Positions 47,923 through 56,512 of a DNA stretch of 64,000 nucleotides are shown in pieces; within the stretch, counting starts at the first letter, position 1; each line of letters begins with the position of its first letter. This stretch comes from Nocardioides sp. (lineage in GTDB: Bacteria; Actinomycetota; Actinomycetes; Propionibacteriales; Nocardioidaceae): positions 1 through 64,000 of the forward strand of contig NZ_JASLGR010000031.1 in assembly GCF_030150155.1 (NCBI RefSeq), written 5' to 3'. A program made the translations under genes and the position numbers. The notes beneath the pieces were generated by a model that ran no database searches, had not been told where the DNA came from, and saw only the letters and a program-made list of their open reading frames with translations.

Positions 47923-49410
47923 ATGACACGTATGGACAGCTCCACCAGTGCACTTCCCACTGAGAAGAATGTCGTCCTCGTCGGCGGCGGCATCATGAGT
48001 GCGACGCTCGGCACCTTCCTGCAGCAGCTCGAGCCGACCTGGCACATCACGCTGCTGGAGCGCCTCGACGGCCTCGCCGAGGAGTCCTCCGGTCCGTGGA
48101 ACAACGCCGGCACCGGCCACTCGGCGCTGTGCGAGCTCAACTACACGCCGCAGAAGGCCGACGGCACCGTCGAGATCTCCAAGGCCGTCGCGGTCAACGA
48201 GCAGTTCCAGCTCTCCCGCCAGCTCTGGTCCTACCTGGTCGAGTCCGGCGCCATCCCGGAGCCGGCCGCGTTCATCCGCACCACCCCGCACATGTCCTTC
48301 GTCTGGGGCGACGCGAACGTGGCGTTCCTCAAGGCCCGCTACGAGGCGATCAAGGACCACCCGCTCTTCGCCGGGATGCAGTACTCCGAGGACCCCGAGG
48401 TGATCAAGGCCTGGGCCCCGCTGCTGATCAACGGCCGCAAGCCCGGCGAGAAGCTCGCCGCCACGTTCCACGAGGCCGGCACCGACGTCGACTTCGGCAC
48501 GCTGACCAAGCTACTCACCGAGAACCTGGTCGCCCAGGGCGCCACCGTCCGCCTCGGCGCCGACGTCAAGCGCATCCAGCAGACCAACGACGGCACCTGG
48601 CACGTGATGGGCAAGGACCGCCACACCAAGGAGAAGTTCCACTACACCGCGGACTTCCTCTTCGTCGGTGCCGGCGGCCGCGCCCTGCCGCTGCTGCAGA
48701 AGGCCAACGTCGAGGAGATCCGCGGCTTCGGCGGCTTCCCGGTCTCCGGTGAGTTCCTGCGCACCTCCAAGCCCGAGCTGGTCGACCAGCACCTGGCGAA
48801 GGTCTACGGCCAGGCCGCCGTCGGCGCCCCGCCGATGTCGGTGCCGCACCTCGACACCCGCGTGATCGACGGCCGCCGCCACCTGCTCTTCGGCCCGTAC
48901 GCCGGCTGGACCCCCAAGTTCCTCAAGAAGGGGTCGTTCCTGGACTTCTTCGGCTCGATCAACGGCGGCAACCTGGGCCCGATGCTCAAGGTCGCGCGGC
49001 ACAACATCCCGCTGACGAAATACCTGGTCACCGAGGTGTTCAAGTCCAAGAGCAAGAAGTTCTCCTCGATCCACGAGTACTTCCCCGCCGCTCAGGCCGG
49101 CGACTGGGAGAAGATCACCGCCGGTCAGCGTGTCCAGGTGATCCGCCCCGACGGCACCCTCCAGTTCGGCACCGAGGTCATCACCGGCCGCAAGGGCACC
49201 GTGGCGGGCCTGCTCGGTGCCTCCCCGGGCGCCTCGACGGCCACCCCGATCATGCTCGAGGTGCTGCACAAGTGCTTCCCCGCCGAGTTCGCGGGCTGGG
49301 CCCCCAAGCTGGCTGAGCTGGTGCCGACGTACGGCACGAAGCTCGGTGACAACCCGGCCCTGGCCGTGGAGACGCTGACCCGCACCGCGAAGGTGCTCCA
49401 GATCAACTGA
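47923..49410 (+). CDS. mqo: Malate:quinone oxidoreductase
   Basis: A 495-residue peripheral membrane flavoprotein that oxidises malate and reduces quinone in the TCA cycle. Visible are the FAD motif VVLVGGGIMSATLGTFLQQL (residues about 16-35), WNNAGTGHSALCELNYT, the FAD-binding VGAGGRALPLLQK and the end region LLGASPGASTATPIMLEVL. ATG at 47923 starts MTRMDSSTSALPTEKN; Met4 is an alternative. Codon bias is uniform with the backbone. Confidence 0.96.
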   Translation: MTRMDSSTSALPTEKNVVLVGGGIMSATLGTFLQQLEPTWHITLLERLDGLAEESSGPWNNAGTGHSALCELNYTPQKADGTVEISKAVAVNEQFQLSRQLWSYLVESGAIPEPAAFIRTTPHMSFVWGDANVAFLKARYEAIKDHPLFAGMQYSEDPEVIKAWAPLLINGRKPGEKLAATFHEAGTDVDFGTLTKLLTENLVAQGATVRLGADVKRIQQTNDGTWHVMGKDRHTKEKFHYTADFLFVGAGGRALPLLQKANVEEIRGFGGFPVSGEFLRTSKPELVDQHLAKVYGQAAVGAPPMSVPHLDTRVIDGRRHLLFGPYAGWTPKFLKKGSFLDFFGSINGGNLGPMLKVARHNIPLTKYLVTEVFKSKSKKFSSIHEYFPAAQAGDWEKITAGQRVQVIRPDGTLQFGTEVITGRKGTVAGLLGASPGASTATPIMLEVLHKCFPAEFAGWAPKLAELVPTYGTKLGDNPALAVETLTRTAKVLQIN

Positions 49411-49426
49411 TCGCGACGATCACGTC

Positions 49427-49470
49427 CTGACCCCAGCGGACGAGGCCCCGGCCTCGACCGCTGGGGTCAG
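49427..49470 (+). terminator. Terminator of mqo
   Basis: CTGACCCCAGCGG (49427-49439) pairs with CCGCTGGGGTCAG (49458-49470), and the loop holds a second hairpin CGAGGC/GCCTCG (49441-49456). It starts 16 bases past the mqo stop. Confidence 0.88.
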
Positions 49471-49558
49471 TGGCTTCTCCGGGTCATTTCGGCTCGATCG
49501 GATGAACGTTCAGGTTGAGATCATGTGCGCAGGCGCATGGTGCGAGCAGACTGGGGCC

Positions 49559-50044
49559 ATGTTCGACACCTTCAACGGTCTGCCGGTGCACCCCCTCGTC
49601 GTGCACGCGGTCGTGGTGCTCCTCCCGCTCGCGATCCTCGGCACGATCGCCCTCGTCCTGCGGCCCTCGTGGCGCCGGCACTACGGCTGGCCGATCGTCG
49701 CGATCGCGGCGGTCGCCACCGCCCTGATCCCGGTCGCCACCTCCAGCGGTGAGTCCCTGGAGAAGAAGGTCGGCGACCCGGGCCGTCACGCGGCGCTGGG
49801 CGACCAGCTGATCTGGTTCGCGATCCCCCTCCTGGTCCTGCTCCTCGTCTGGGTCCTGCTGGGTCGTCGTACGCCGGCCACGGAGCGCCCCGAGGGCCAG
49901 CGCGGCACCTCGGCACCGGCCGCGGTGACCTGGGTCGTGGCGATCCTCGCCCTGGTCGCCGCCGTCGCGGCGGGCGTCCAGGTCTACCGGGTCGGCGACT
50001 CGGGGGCGAAGGCCGCCTGGGGTGACGTCGGCCAGGGCGGCTGA
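49559..50044 (+). CDS. DUF2231 membrane protein
   Basis: A 161-residue protein with four helices and the DUF2231 opening FNGLPVHPLVVHAVVVLLPLA. The conserved His residues (H11, H16 region) recall haem- or metal-binding membrane proteins, but no function is established. ATG at 49559 fits the family start; the upstream in-frame ATG at 49502 adds an unconserved stretch. Confidence 0.85.
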   Translation: MFDTFNGLPVHPLVVHAVVVLLPLAILGTIALVLRPSWRRHYGWPIVAIAAVATALIPVATSSGESLEKKVGDPGRHAALGDQLIWFAIPLLVLLLVWVLLGRRTPATERPEGQRGTSAPAAVTWVVAILALVAAVAAGVQVYRVGDSGAKAAWGDVGQGG

Positions 50045-50066
50045 GCGCCTCCTCCCCCTCTCCGTC

Positions 50067-50117
50067 ACGGCCCCGGTCGGGCCTCCGCGAACGCTGCGGA
50101 GGCCTCGCCGGGGCCGT
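50067..50117 (+). terminator. Compound hairpin terminator
   Basis: ACGGCCCCGG (50067-50076) pairs with CCGGGGCCGT (50108-50117); inside, GGCCTCCGC (50080-50088) pairs with GCGGAGGCC (50096-50104). It follows the DUF2231 stop by 22 bases. Confidence 0.8.
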
Positions 50118-50210
50118 CGTGCGTCGTGCCCCGGCGTCGCTCGGCCGGCACGCGCCGACGTCGCTCACTCACGGAGTGATCTGCAACCTATACCTCTTGA
50201 ACATTCATAG

Positions 50211-50229
50211 GTAGGTAGCCCACCCTAAC
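50211..50229. promoter_or_regulatory. Iron-box-like inverted repeat before the oligopeptide operon
   Basis: GTAGGTAGCCCACCCTAAC resembles the DtxR/IdeR operator TTAGGNNAGNCTNNCCTAA but is one base short between the TAGG and CCTA half-sites. It lies in the 400-base gap 50045-50444 that holds the promoter of the ABC operon, downstream of a TTGAAC (50197-50202). Confidence 0.3.
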
Positions 50230-50303
50230 TTCCCCAGATCGCCCCGCCCACGCCGCTCAGCCCGTTCGAATCTATTAAAAGATTTGGGCATTACTCTTGC
50301 CCT

Positions 50304-50396
50304 GGAGGCCGAAACCTCCTACCTTCACGTGATGCGGGTCACAGCCGATTCCGGTCGCCGTGACCGCGCGAGCCGTGGCACATCCGTCCTCACGGC
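50304..50396 (+). promoter_or_regulatory. Structured leader with CRP-like box
   Basis: Four small inverted repeats follow one another: GGAGG/CCTCC (50304-50319), GTGA/TCAC (50329-50342), CGGTC/GACCG (50352-50366) and GCCGTG/CACGGC (50372-50396). The second is also CGTGA-N6-TCACA (50328-50343), one base from the CRP-family consensus. No known riboswitch pattern is evident. Most of the 400-base gap otherwise shows only an AT-rich run (CTATTAAAAG near 50270) that may belong to the promoter. Confidence 0.4.
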
Positions 50397-50444
50397 ACCC
50401 GACCCCCGCGCCTGAGCGCTGGCCGAGTTGAAGGGCACCACCCG

Positions 50445-52064
50445 ATGTTGAGAGCCGAGCCGTTGACCGCCCCCCGCCGCTGGCGGACCACCACCGCAGC
50501 GCTGATCTCCGCCCTGCTGATCGCCCCGCTCGCCGCCTGCGGCTCCGGCGGCTCCGACACCGGCACGACCGGGACGGGCTCGACCTCGAAGGCCGACCCG
50601 AGCAGCTACGACCGCAACGCCACGATCACGATCGGCACCGCCTCGCCGTCGACGATCCTCGACCCGGCACTGCAGAACAACATCGGCCAGAACACGTTCA
50701 CGTTCCTGATCTACGACTCGCTCACCCAGATGGACTCCGACTACAACGTGAAGCCGATGCTGGCGACGTCGTGGGAGTTCGCCGCCGACGGCTCCAGCCT
50801 GACCCTCAAGCTCCGCGACGACGTCACGTTCAACGACGGCACGAAGTTCGACGCCAGCGTGGTCAAGGCGAACCTCGAGCGCGGCAAGACCCTGGCCGGC
50901 AGCGCCCTGGTCGCCACCCTGGAGCCGATCACCAAGATCACCGTCGTCGACCCGACCACCGTCAAGCTCGACCTGGTCAAGGGCGAGGGCGCCGAGCTGC
51001 CCGCCGCCTTCACCCTCAACGCCGGCATGATGGTCAGCCCGAAGGCGTTCGCGAACGGTGGGGCCCAGCTCGCCACCGACCCCGGTACGGCCGGCTCCGG
51101 CCCGTACGTCCCGACCAAGGTCACCTCGGGCCAGGAGGTCGACTACACCCGCAACGACAACTACTGGAACAAGGACACCGCCTACGCCAAGACGATGGTG
51201 GTCCGCACCGTCGTCGACCAGGCCGCCCGGATCAACGGCGTCCAGACCGGTGACCTCGACGTCGCCCAGATCTCCGGCGCCTCCCCGGTGCAGGAGTCGC
51301 TGGCCAAGATGAAGCAGGGTGCGTTCGAGGGCGACCTGGTCACCCAGGCGACGCCGGTGATGCTGATGCTCAACGCCGAGCGCGGTGACCTGAAGAAGCC
51401 CGAGATCCGCAAGGCGATCGCGCTGGCGGTCAACCGCGAGGAGATGGTCGACGGCCTGTTCAGCGGCAACGCCACCGCGGCCGACCAGTTCTACGCCGAG
51501 GGCTTCTGGGCGCACAACCCGGACATGAAGACCACCCGCAGCTTCGACCTCGAGGCCGCCAAGAAGCTCGTCACCGACGCCGGTGGCGCCTCCCTGACGA
51601 TCGCCGCCGCCACCGGCTCCACCGCCGAGCCCGTCGCCCAGGCGCTCCAGGACCAGCTCGGCAAGGCCGGGATCAAGGTCACCCTGAAGTCGGTGCCGTT
51701 CGCCCAGATCGACGACATGTACCGCCGCGGCGAGCTCGACGCCCAGGTGATCAACGCCAGCCCGGCCCCCGACCCGGCCAGCACCCTGACGTACTACGTC
51801 ACCGCCGGCTTCGACGCCCTGCGCGGGCACGGCGACCTGCTCGGCAACCTCCCGACCGAGGCCGCCGACCCGAGCAAGACCACCGAGCAGCGTGCCCAGG
51901 ACTACTTCAAGATCTGGGACCTGATGGCCGAGAAGGACGTCTGGGTGCCGATCGTGCGCAGCAAGCAGGTCTGGGTGCGCAGCGCCAAGATCGGCGGGAT
52001 CACCGAGCTGCCGTGGCTGCGCAGCGGCTTCCCGAACTACCGCACCATCGGCAAGACCAAGTGA
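50445..52064 (+). CDS. ABC transporter substrate-binding lipoprotein, peptide/nickel family
   Basis: A 539-residue family-5 binding protein. A signal peptide ends in APLAAC (lipobox; Cys32). The mature protein has the hallmarks of SBP_bac_5: ILDPALQNNIGQNTFTFLIYDSL, LATSWEFAADGSSLTLKLRDDVTFNDG, AGSGPYVPTK, and PEIRKAIALAVNREEMVDGLF. Such proteins bind oligopeptides, nickel or metallophore complexes, sugars or opines. It is first in an operon with two permeases, two ATPases and an HD-domain protein. A hairpin after it (52092) may reduce read-through. Confidence 0.9.
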   Translation: MLRAEPLTAPRRWRTTTAALISALLIAPLAACGSGGSDTGTTGTGSTSKADPSSYDRNATITIGTASPSTILDPALQNNIGQNTFTFLIYDSLTQMDSDYNVKPMLATSWEFAADGSSLTLKLRDDVTFNDGTKFDASVVKANLERGKTLAGSALVATLEPITKITVVDPTTVKLDLVKGEGAELPAAFTLNAGMMVSPKAFANGGAQLATDPGTAGSGPYVPTKVTSGQEVDYTRNDNYWNKDTAYAKTMVVRTVVDQAARINGVQTGDLDVAQISGASPVQESLAKMKQGAFEGDLVTQATPVMLMLNAERGDLKKPEIRKAIALAVNREEMVDGLFSGNATAADQFYAEGFWAHNPDMKTTRSFDLEAAKKLVTDAGGASLTIAAATGSTAEPVAQALQDQLGKAGIKVTLKSVPFAQIDDMYRRGELDAQVINASPAPDPASTLTYYVTAGFDALRGHGDLLGNLPTEAADPSKTTEQRAQDYFKIWDLMAEKDVWVPIVRSKQVWVRSAKIGGITELPWLRSGFPNYRTIGKTK

Positions 52065-52091
52065 CCCGAGCACCTCACCTGGTTCCCACGC

Positions 52092-52124
52092 CCCGGGGGC
52101 GCTGCGCGATCAGCGCCCCCCGGG
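52092..52124 (+). terminator. Intra-operon hairpin (attenuator)
   Basis: CCCGGGGGCGCTG (52092-52104) pairs with CAGCGCCCCCCGGG (52111-52124) with one bulged C. It stands between the binding-protein gene and the permease genes, where a leaky terminator would give excess binding protein. Confidence 0.7.
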
Positions 52125-52147
52125 TCGGTCACTGAGCGGAGAGCACG

Positions 52148-53089
52148 ATGACTCTGTATGCCCTGCGACGCCTGGGCGTCGCCCTCCCGGTGCTGATCGC
52201 CGTCACGTTCTGTGTCTTCGTCCTGGTCGACCTCGCCCCCGGTGACCCGGCGGCGGCGCTGGCCGGGGAGAACCCGACCCCTGAACGGATCGCGGCCATC
52301 CGGGCGACCCTCGGCCTGGACCACCCGCTGCTGTCCCGCTACGGCAGCTGGCTGGCCTCCGCGGTGCACGCAGACCTCGGCTCCTCGCTCGCCAACGGGC
52401 AGTCGGTCACCCGCGTGATCGGCGACCGACTGCCCGTCACCATCTCGCTGGTCGTGGTGGCGATGGCGATCACCCTGATCGTCGGGCTGAGCGCCGGGAT
52501 GCTCGCCGCCGTCCGGCACGGCCGCCCGGTCGACCGGGTGATCACCGCGCTGGCCTCGGCCGCGATCGCGCTGCCGCCGTTCTGGGTGGCCCTGGTCCTG
52601 GTGCTGCTCTTCTCGGTCAACCTGGGCTGGCTGCCCTCGATCGGCTACGAGCCGCTCTCGGCCGGCCTGTGGCCCTGGCTCTCCCACCTCCTCCTGCCCG
52701 GCCTGGCGCTCTCGCTGCTGCCGATGGCCGAGGTGACGATGCAGTTCCGCCAGGCGCTCTCCTCGGTGCTCCGGCTCGACTACATCACCAACGCCGAGGC
52801 CCGCGGCCTGTCCCGGCCCCGGGTGCTGGTCAAGCACGCCTCCAAGAACGCGGCGGTGCCGGTGACCACCGTCTTCGGCTACCGGTTCGCTCAGGTGCTC
52901 GGCGGCACCGTCGCGATCGAGAGCGTCTTCGACCTGCCCGGGATCGGCCGGCTCGCGGTCAACAGCGTGCTCTCCCGCGACATCCCGGTGCTGCTCGGCC
53001 TGGTCGCGCTCACCACCCTGATCGTGCTGGTGATCAACCTGCTGGTCGACATCTCCTACGGCTACTTCAACCCGAAGGTGCGGACATGA
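52148..53089 (+). CDS. ABC transporter permease, DppB/OppB type
   Basis: A 313-residue permease with six helices. The N-terminus MTLYALRRLGVALPVLIAVTF is typical, LAPGDPAAALAGENPTPERIAAIRATLGLDHP is the DppB periplasmic region (GDPAAALAGENPTPER), and the EAA loop is NAEARGLSRPRVLVKHASKN. It overlaps the next permease by ATGA. Confidence 0.92.
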   Translation: MTLYALRRLGVALPVLIAVTFCVFVLVDLAPGDPAAALAGENPTPERIAAIRATLGLDHPLLSRYGSWLASAVHADLGSSLANGQSVTRVIGDRLPVTISLVVVAMAITLIVGLSAGMLAAVRHGRPVDRVITALASAAIALPPFWVALVLVLLFSVNLGWLPSIGYEPLSAGLWPWLSHLLLPGLALSLLPMAEVTMQFRQALSSVLRLDYITNAEARGLSRPRVLVKHASKNAAVPVTTVFGYRFAQVLGGTVAIESVFDLPGIGRLAVNSVLSRDIPVLLGLVALTTLIVLVINLLVDISYGYFNPKVRT

Positions 53090-53973
53090 GTACCTCCACC
53101 CGTACGCCGGACCAGACGCTCCCCGGCGCGACGCCTGGGCGGCTGCGCCGCTTCCTGCGCACCGAGCCCCTGGCGGCCACCGCAGCGGCGTACCTGCTGC
53201 TGATCGTGCTCGCGGCGATCTTCGCCCCGCTGCTGGCCCCGCACGACCCGAACGTCCAGTCCCTGATGCAGCGGCTCAAGCCGTTCAGCGGGGAGCACCC
53301 GCTGGGCACCGACGACTTCGGCCGCGACGTGCTCAGCCGGCTGATCTACGGCACCCGGGTGACGCTGCAGGCCTCGGCCGTGGCGGTCGGGGTGAGCGTC
53401 GCGATCGGTGTCCCGACCGGGCTGGTGGCCGGCTACCGGCGCGGCTGGCTCGACGCGCTGCTGTCGCGGATCTTCGACGGCCTGATGTCGATCCCCGGCC
53501 TGATCCTGGCCCTCACCATCGTGGCCGTCCTCGGCCCGGGCCTGACCAACGCGATGGCTGCGGTCGGCCTGATCTTCGCGCCGCAGTTCTTCCGCGTCAC
53601 CCGCGCGGCGACGAGCGAGGTGATGGGCGAGACCTACATCGAGTCCTCACTCTCGATCGGCTGTACGCCCCTGCGCGTGGTGTCCAAGCACGTGCTGCCC
53701 AACGTCGTCCCCGCGATCCTGGTGCAGGTCTCGGTCGCGCTCGGCGTCGCGGTCAGCGCCGAGGCCAGCCTGAGCTTCCTCGGGCTCGGCGTCGAGGCGC
53801 CCACCTCGAGCTGGGGCGCGATGCTCAGCACCGCCGTCCAGACCATGACGATCGCGCCGAACATGGTCTGGATCCCCGGACTGATGATCTTCAGCGTCGT
53901 GCTGGCCTTCACCCTGCTGGGCGAGGGACTGCGCCGCACGCTCGTCTCCACCGGAAGGAACAACGATGACTGA
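53086..53973 (+). CDS. ABC transporter permease, DppC/OppC type
   Basis: A 295-residue permease. The DppC opening shows a single N-terminal helix, LLAPHDPNVQSLMQRL and HPLGTDDFGRDVLSRLIYGTRVTL, with five further helices. The EAA loop is YIESSLSIGCTPLRVVSKHV and SEASLSFLGLG-like SAEASLSFLGLGVEAP follows. It starts at ATG 53086 within the ATGA overlap and ends 8 bases into the next gene. Confidence 0.92.
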   Translation: MSTSTRTPDQTLPGATPGRLRRFLRTEPLAATAAAYLLLIVLAAIFAPLLAPHDPNVQSLMQRLKPFSGEHPLGTDDFGRDVLSRLIYGTRVTLQASAVAVGVSVAIGVPTGLVAGYRRGWLDALLSRIFDGLMSIPGLILALTIVAVLGPGLTNAMAAVGLIFAPQFFRVTRAATSEVMGETYIESSLSIGCTPLRVVSKHVLPNVVPAILVQVSVALGVAVSAEASLSFLGLGVEAPTSSWGAMLSTAVQTMTIAPNMVWIPGLMIFSVVLAFTLLGEGLRRTLVSTGRNNDD

Positions 53974-55024
53974 GCGCCCGGCAGCCTCCCCGCTGCACGC
54001 CGCACCACCCCCCGCGCCCGCCACCGAGCCGCTGCTCGAGGTCGAGGGCCTCACCCTGGAGTACCGCACCGGCAGGACCTGGACCCGGGTGGTCGAGGAC
54101 GTCTCGTTCTCCCTCCACCCCGGCGAGACCCTCGCCCTGGTCGGCGAGTCCGGCTCGGGCAAGACCGTCTCGGCCACCGCCGTGCTGGGCCTGGCCGGCC
54201 GCAAGAACGGCCGGATCGCGCAGGGCTCGATCCGGCTGCGCGGCCGCGAGCTGGTCGGCCTGCCCGAGCGCGAGCTGCGCAAGATCCGTGGCCGCGAGGT
54301 CGCGATGATCTTCCAGAACCCGCTGCGCAGCCTGAACCCGGCCTACACCGCCGGCGAGCAGGTCGCCGAGGTCGCCCGGGTCCACCTCGGGATGAGCCGC
54401 AAGGCGGCCTGGGCCCGGGCGATCGAGATGCTCGACGCGGTCGGGATCCCCGATCCCGAGCAGCGGGCGAAGTCCTACCCGCACCAGTTCAGCGGCGGGA
54501 TGGCCCAGCGCCTGGCGATCGCGGCGGCCCTGTGCGGCAACCCGTCGGTGCTGATCGCCGACGAGCCCACCACCGCCCTCGACGTCACCGTGCAGGCGCT
54601 GGTGCTCCAGCTGCTGCGCCGGGTCCAGGACGAGACCGGGCTCTCGGTGATGTTCATCAGCCACGATCTCGGTGTGGTCGCCGACGTCGCCGACCGCGTC
54701 GTCGTGATGTACGCCGGCGAGGTGGTCGAGCAGGGCCCGATCGGGGACCTCTTCACCACGCCCCGCCACCCGTACACCTCGGGCCTGCTCGGCTCGATCC
54801 CGGCACTGGGCAGCGGGGAGCCGCTGCGTGCCATCCCGGGCACGATCCCGCCGCCCGGGACGCTGTCGCAGACCTGCCGGTTCGAGGCGCGCTGCGCCCA
54901 CCGGATCGACGCCTGCGCCACCTCGCACCCGACCCTGCTCACCCTCGAGGCGGAGCCGCCGGGTGAGCGGCGGGTGCGCTGCGACCGCTCCGCCGACCTG
55001 GTCCTGGAAGGGGTCACCGCATGA
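53966..55024 (+). CDS. ABC transporter ATPase, DppD/OppD type
   Basis: A 352-residue ATPase. Walker A is GESGSGKT (near 59), the Q-loop MIFQNPLRSLNP, the signature FSGGMAQRLAIAAAL, and Walker B VLIADEPTTALD. The C-terminal OppD extension with paired cysteines (CRFEARCAHRIDAC) is intact. It overlaps both neighbours. Confidence 0.93.
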   Translation: MTERPAASPLHAAPPPAPATEPLLEVEGLTLEYRTGRTWTRVVEDVSFSLHPGETLALVGESGSGKTVSATAVLGLAGRKNGRIAQGSIRLRGRELVGLPERELRKIRGREVAMIFQNPLRSLNPAYTAGEQVAEVARVHLGMSRKAAWARAIEMLDAVGIPDPEQRAKSYPHQFSGGMAQRLAIAAALCGNPSVLIADEPTTALDVTVQALVLQLLRRVQDETGLSVMFISHDLGVVADVADRVVVMYAGEVVEQGPIGDLFTTPRHPYTSGLLGSIPALGSGEPLRAIPGTIPPPGTLSQTCRFEARCAHRIDACATSHPTLLTLEAEPPGERRVRCDRSADLVLEGVTA

Positions 55025-55824
55025 CGAACCTGCTGGAGGTCTCCGGGCTGGGCAAGTCCTTCAGCCGGCCCGCTCTGCGTCGACGTACGACGGCGGCGGC
55101 GAAGGCGGTGGACGACGTCTCGTTCGTGGTCCCCCGAGGCCGATCGGTCGCCGTGGTCGGCGAGTCGGGCGCCGGGAAGTCGACCGTCGGGCGGCTGGTG
55201 CTGCGCCTGATCGACCCCGACGAGGGCACGGTGCGGTTCGACGGCGTCGAGCTGACCACGCTGTCGCCGGCCCGGATGCGGGAGATGCGGCGCCGGATGC
55301 AGATGGTCTTCCAGGACCCGTACAGCTGCCTCAACCCGCGGATGACGATCCTGGACTCGATCGCCGAGCCACTGCTGGTGCACGGCCTGGGCACCCGCCC
55401 CGAGCGGGAGGCCAAGGCCGCCGCGATGCTGGACCGGGTCGGCCTCGGCGCCCGGTTCGCCCGCCGTCACCCCGTCGAGCTCTCCGGCGGCCAGCTGCAG
55501 CGGGTCGCGATCGCCCGGGCACTGGTGGTCGAGCCCGACTTCGTGGTCTGCGACGAGCCGACCGCGGCGCTCGACGTCTCGGTGCAGGCCCAGGTGCTCG
55601 AGCTGCTCGGCGAGATGCAGCGCGACCTCGGCCTCGCGCTGCTCTTCATCACCCACCACCTGGCCCTGGTCGAGGTGATCGCCGACGACGTGCTGGTGAT
55701 GCGTCGCGGCCGGGTGGTCGAGCAGGGCCCCGTCACCCAGGTGCTGCACGCACCGCGCGGGGAGTACACCCGCGACCTGCTCGCCGCCGTCCCCAGTCCG
55801 ATCCCGCGCGCCCTGCGCGGGTGA
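55021..55824 (+). CDS. ABC transporter ATPase, DppF/OppF type
   Basis: A 267-residue ATPase. Walker A is GESGAGKST (near 44), the Q-loop MVFQDPYSCLNPRMTI, the signature LSGGQLQRVAIARAL, and Walker B FVVCDEPTAALD. It lacks the long C-terminal OppF extension, so it is at the short end of the family. The HD-domain gene starts 36 bases downstream on the same strand. Confidence 0.92.
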   Translation: MTNLLEVSGLGKSFSRPALRRRTTAAAKAVDDVSFVVPRGRSVAVVGESGAGKSTVGRLVLRLIDPDEGTVRFDGVELTTLSPARMREMRRRMQMVFQDPYSCLNPRMTILDSIAEPLLVHGLGTRPEREAKAAAMLDRVGLGARFARRHPVELSGGQLQRVAIARALVVEPDFVVCDEPTAALDVSVQAQVLELLGEMQRDLGLALLFITHHLALVEVIADDVLVMRRGRVVEQGPVTQVLHAPRGEYTRDLLAAVPSPIPRALRG

Positions 55825-55860
55825 ACCCATTCCCCTCCCATCGATGACAAGGAAGAGCAC

Positions 55861-56460
55861 ATGACACTCGAGATGGTCAGCTTCACCAGCATGGACGACG
55901 CCACCCCCGACGAGATCGCACTGATCGCCGCCGAGGCCGCCCGGCACCGCAAGGAGAACCTGGTGCCGAACCTGGTCCGCCAGCTGGAGGCGATGCAGGG
56001 CCACACCTACGGCTACCAGATCGACCGCTACACGCACTCGCTGCAGAGCGCGACCCGTGCGCTGCGCGAGGGCGCCGACACCGACATGGTGGTGGCCGCA
56101 CTGCTGCACGACATCGGCGACGACCTCTCCCCCGACAACCACAGCGAGGTCGCCGCAGCGGTCCTCAAGCCGTTCGTCAGCGACGAGGCCTGGTGGGTGG
56201 TCAAGCACCACGGCGTCTTCCAGACCTACCACTACGGCGAGGCGATGGGGATCGGCACCGACGCCCGGGAGCGCTACCGCGACTCGGAGTACTTCGACTC
56301 CTGCGCGCACTTCTGCGCCGCCTGGGACGCGGTCTCCTTCGACCCCGACTACGACACCCTGCCGATGAGCGAGTTCCTGCCGCTGCTCCAGGAGGTCTTC
56401 GGTCGCGAGCCGAAGTCGTGGGGCGACCCGGCCCTGCAGGTGGAGAGCCCGATCGCCTGA
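55861..56460 (+). CDS. HD-domain protein, mixed-valent di-iron oxygenase-like
   Basis: A 199-residue HD-domain protein. Candidate metal ligands occur in the order and rough spacing of PhnZ: His59 (YTHSLQSA), His83-Asp84 (ALLHDIGDD), His94 (NHSEV), His117 (VKHHGVFQ) and Asp156 (AAWDAVSF). The xHxLQxA motif and Y-rich N-terminal loop (HTYGYQIDRY) also fit that oxygenase group, which includes TmpB and, more distantly, myo-inositol oxygenase. A phosphohydrolase role cannot be excluded. Being last in an importer operon, it may act on the imported compound or a derivative. ATG 55861 follows GGAAGAG. Confidence 0.7.
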   Translation: MTLEMVSFTSMDDATPDEIALIAAEAARHRKENLVPNLVRQLEAMQGHTYGYQIDRYTHSLQSATRALREGADTDMVVAALLHDIGDDLSPDNHSEVAAAVLKPFVSDEAWWVVKHHGVFQTYHYGEAMGIGTDARERYRDSEYFDSCAHFCAAWDAVSFDPDYDTLPMSEFLPLLQEVFGREPKSWGDPALQVESPIA

Positions 56461-56469
56461 GGGGCGCGG

Positions 56470-56504
56470 GGCGGGGGCGTGCCGGGTCTCGGCCCGCTCC
56501 CGCC
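56470..56504. terminator. Bidirectional hairpin terminator
   Basis: GGCGGGGGCG (56470-56479) pairs with CGCTCCCGCC (56495-56504) at nine of ten positions, with GCCG/CGGC inside (56481-56493). It lies between the HD-domain gene and the convergent aldo/keto reductase gene. Confidence 0.65.
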
Positions 56505-56512
56505 GTCGGCGC

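Noticed and set aside
50304..50396. A known riboswitch (for example SAM type) before the oligopeptide operon
   Set aside because: Hairpins are present but none of the conserved core sequences of a riboswitch class could be recognised.
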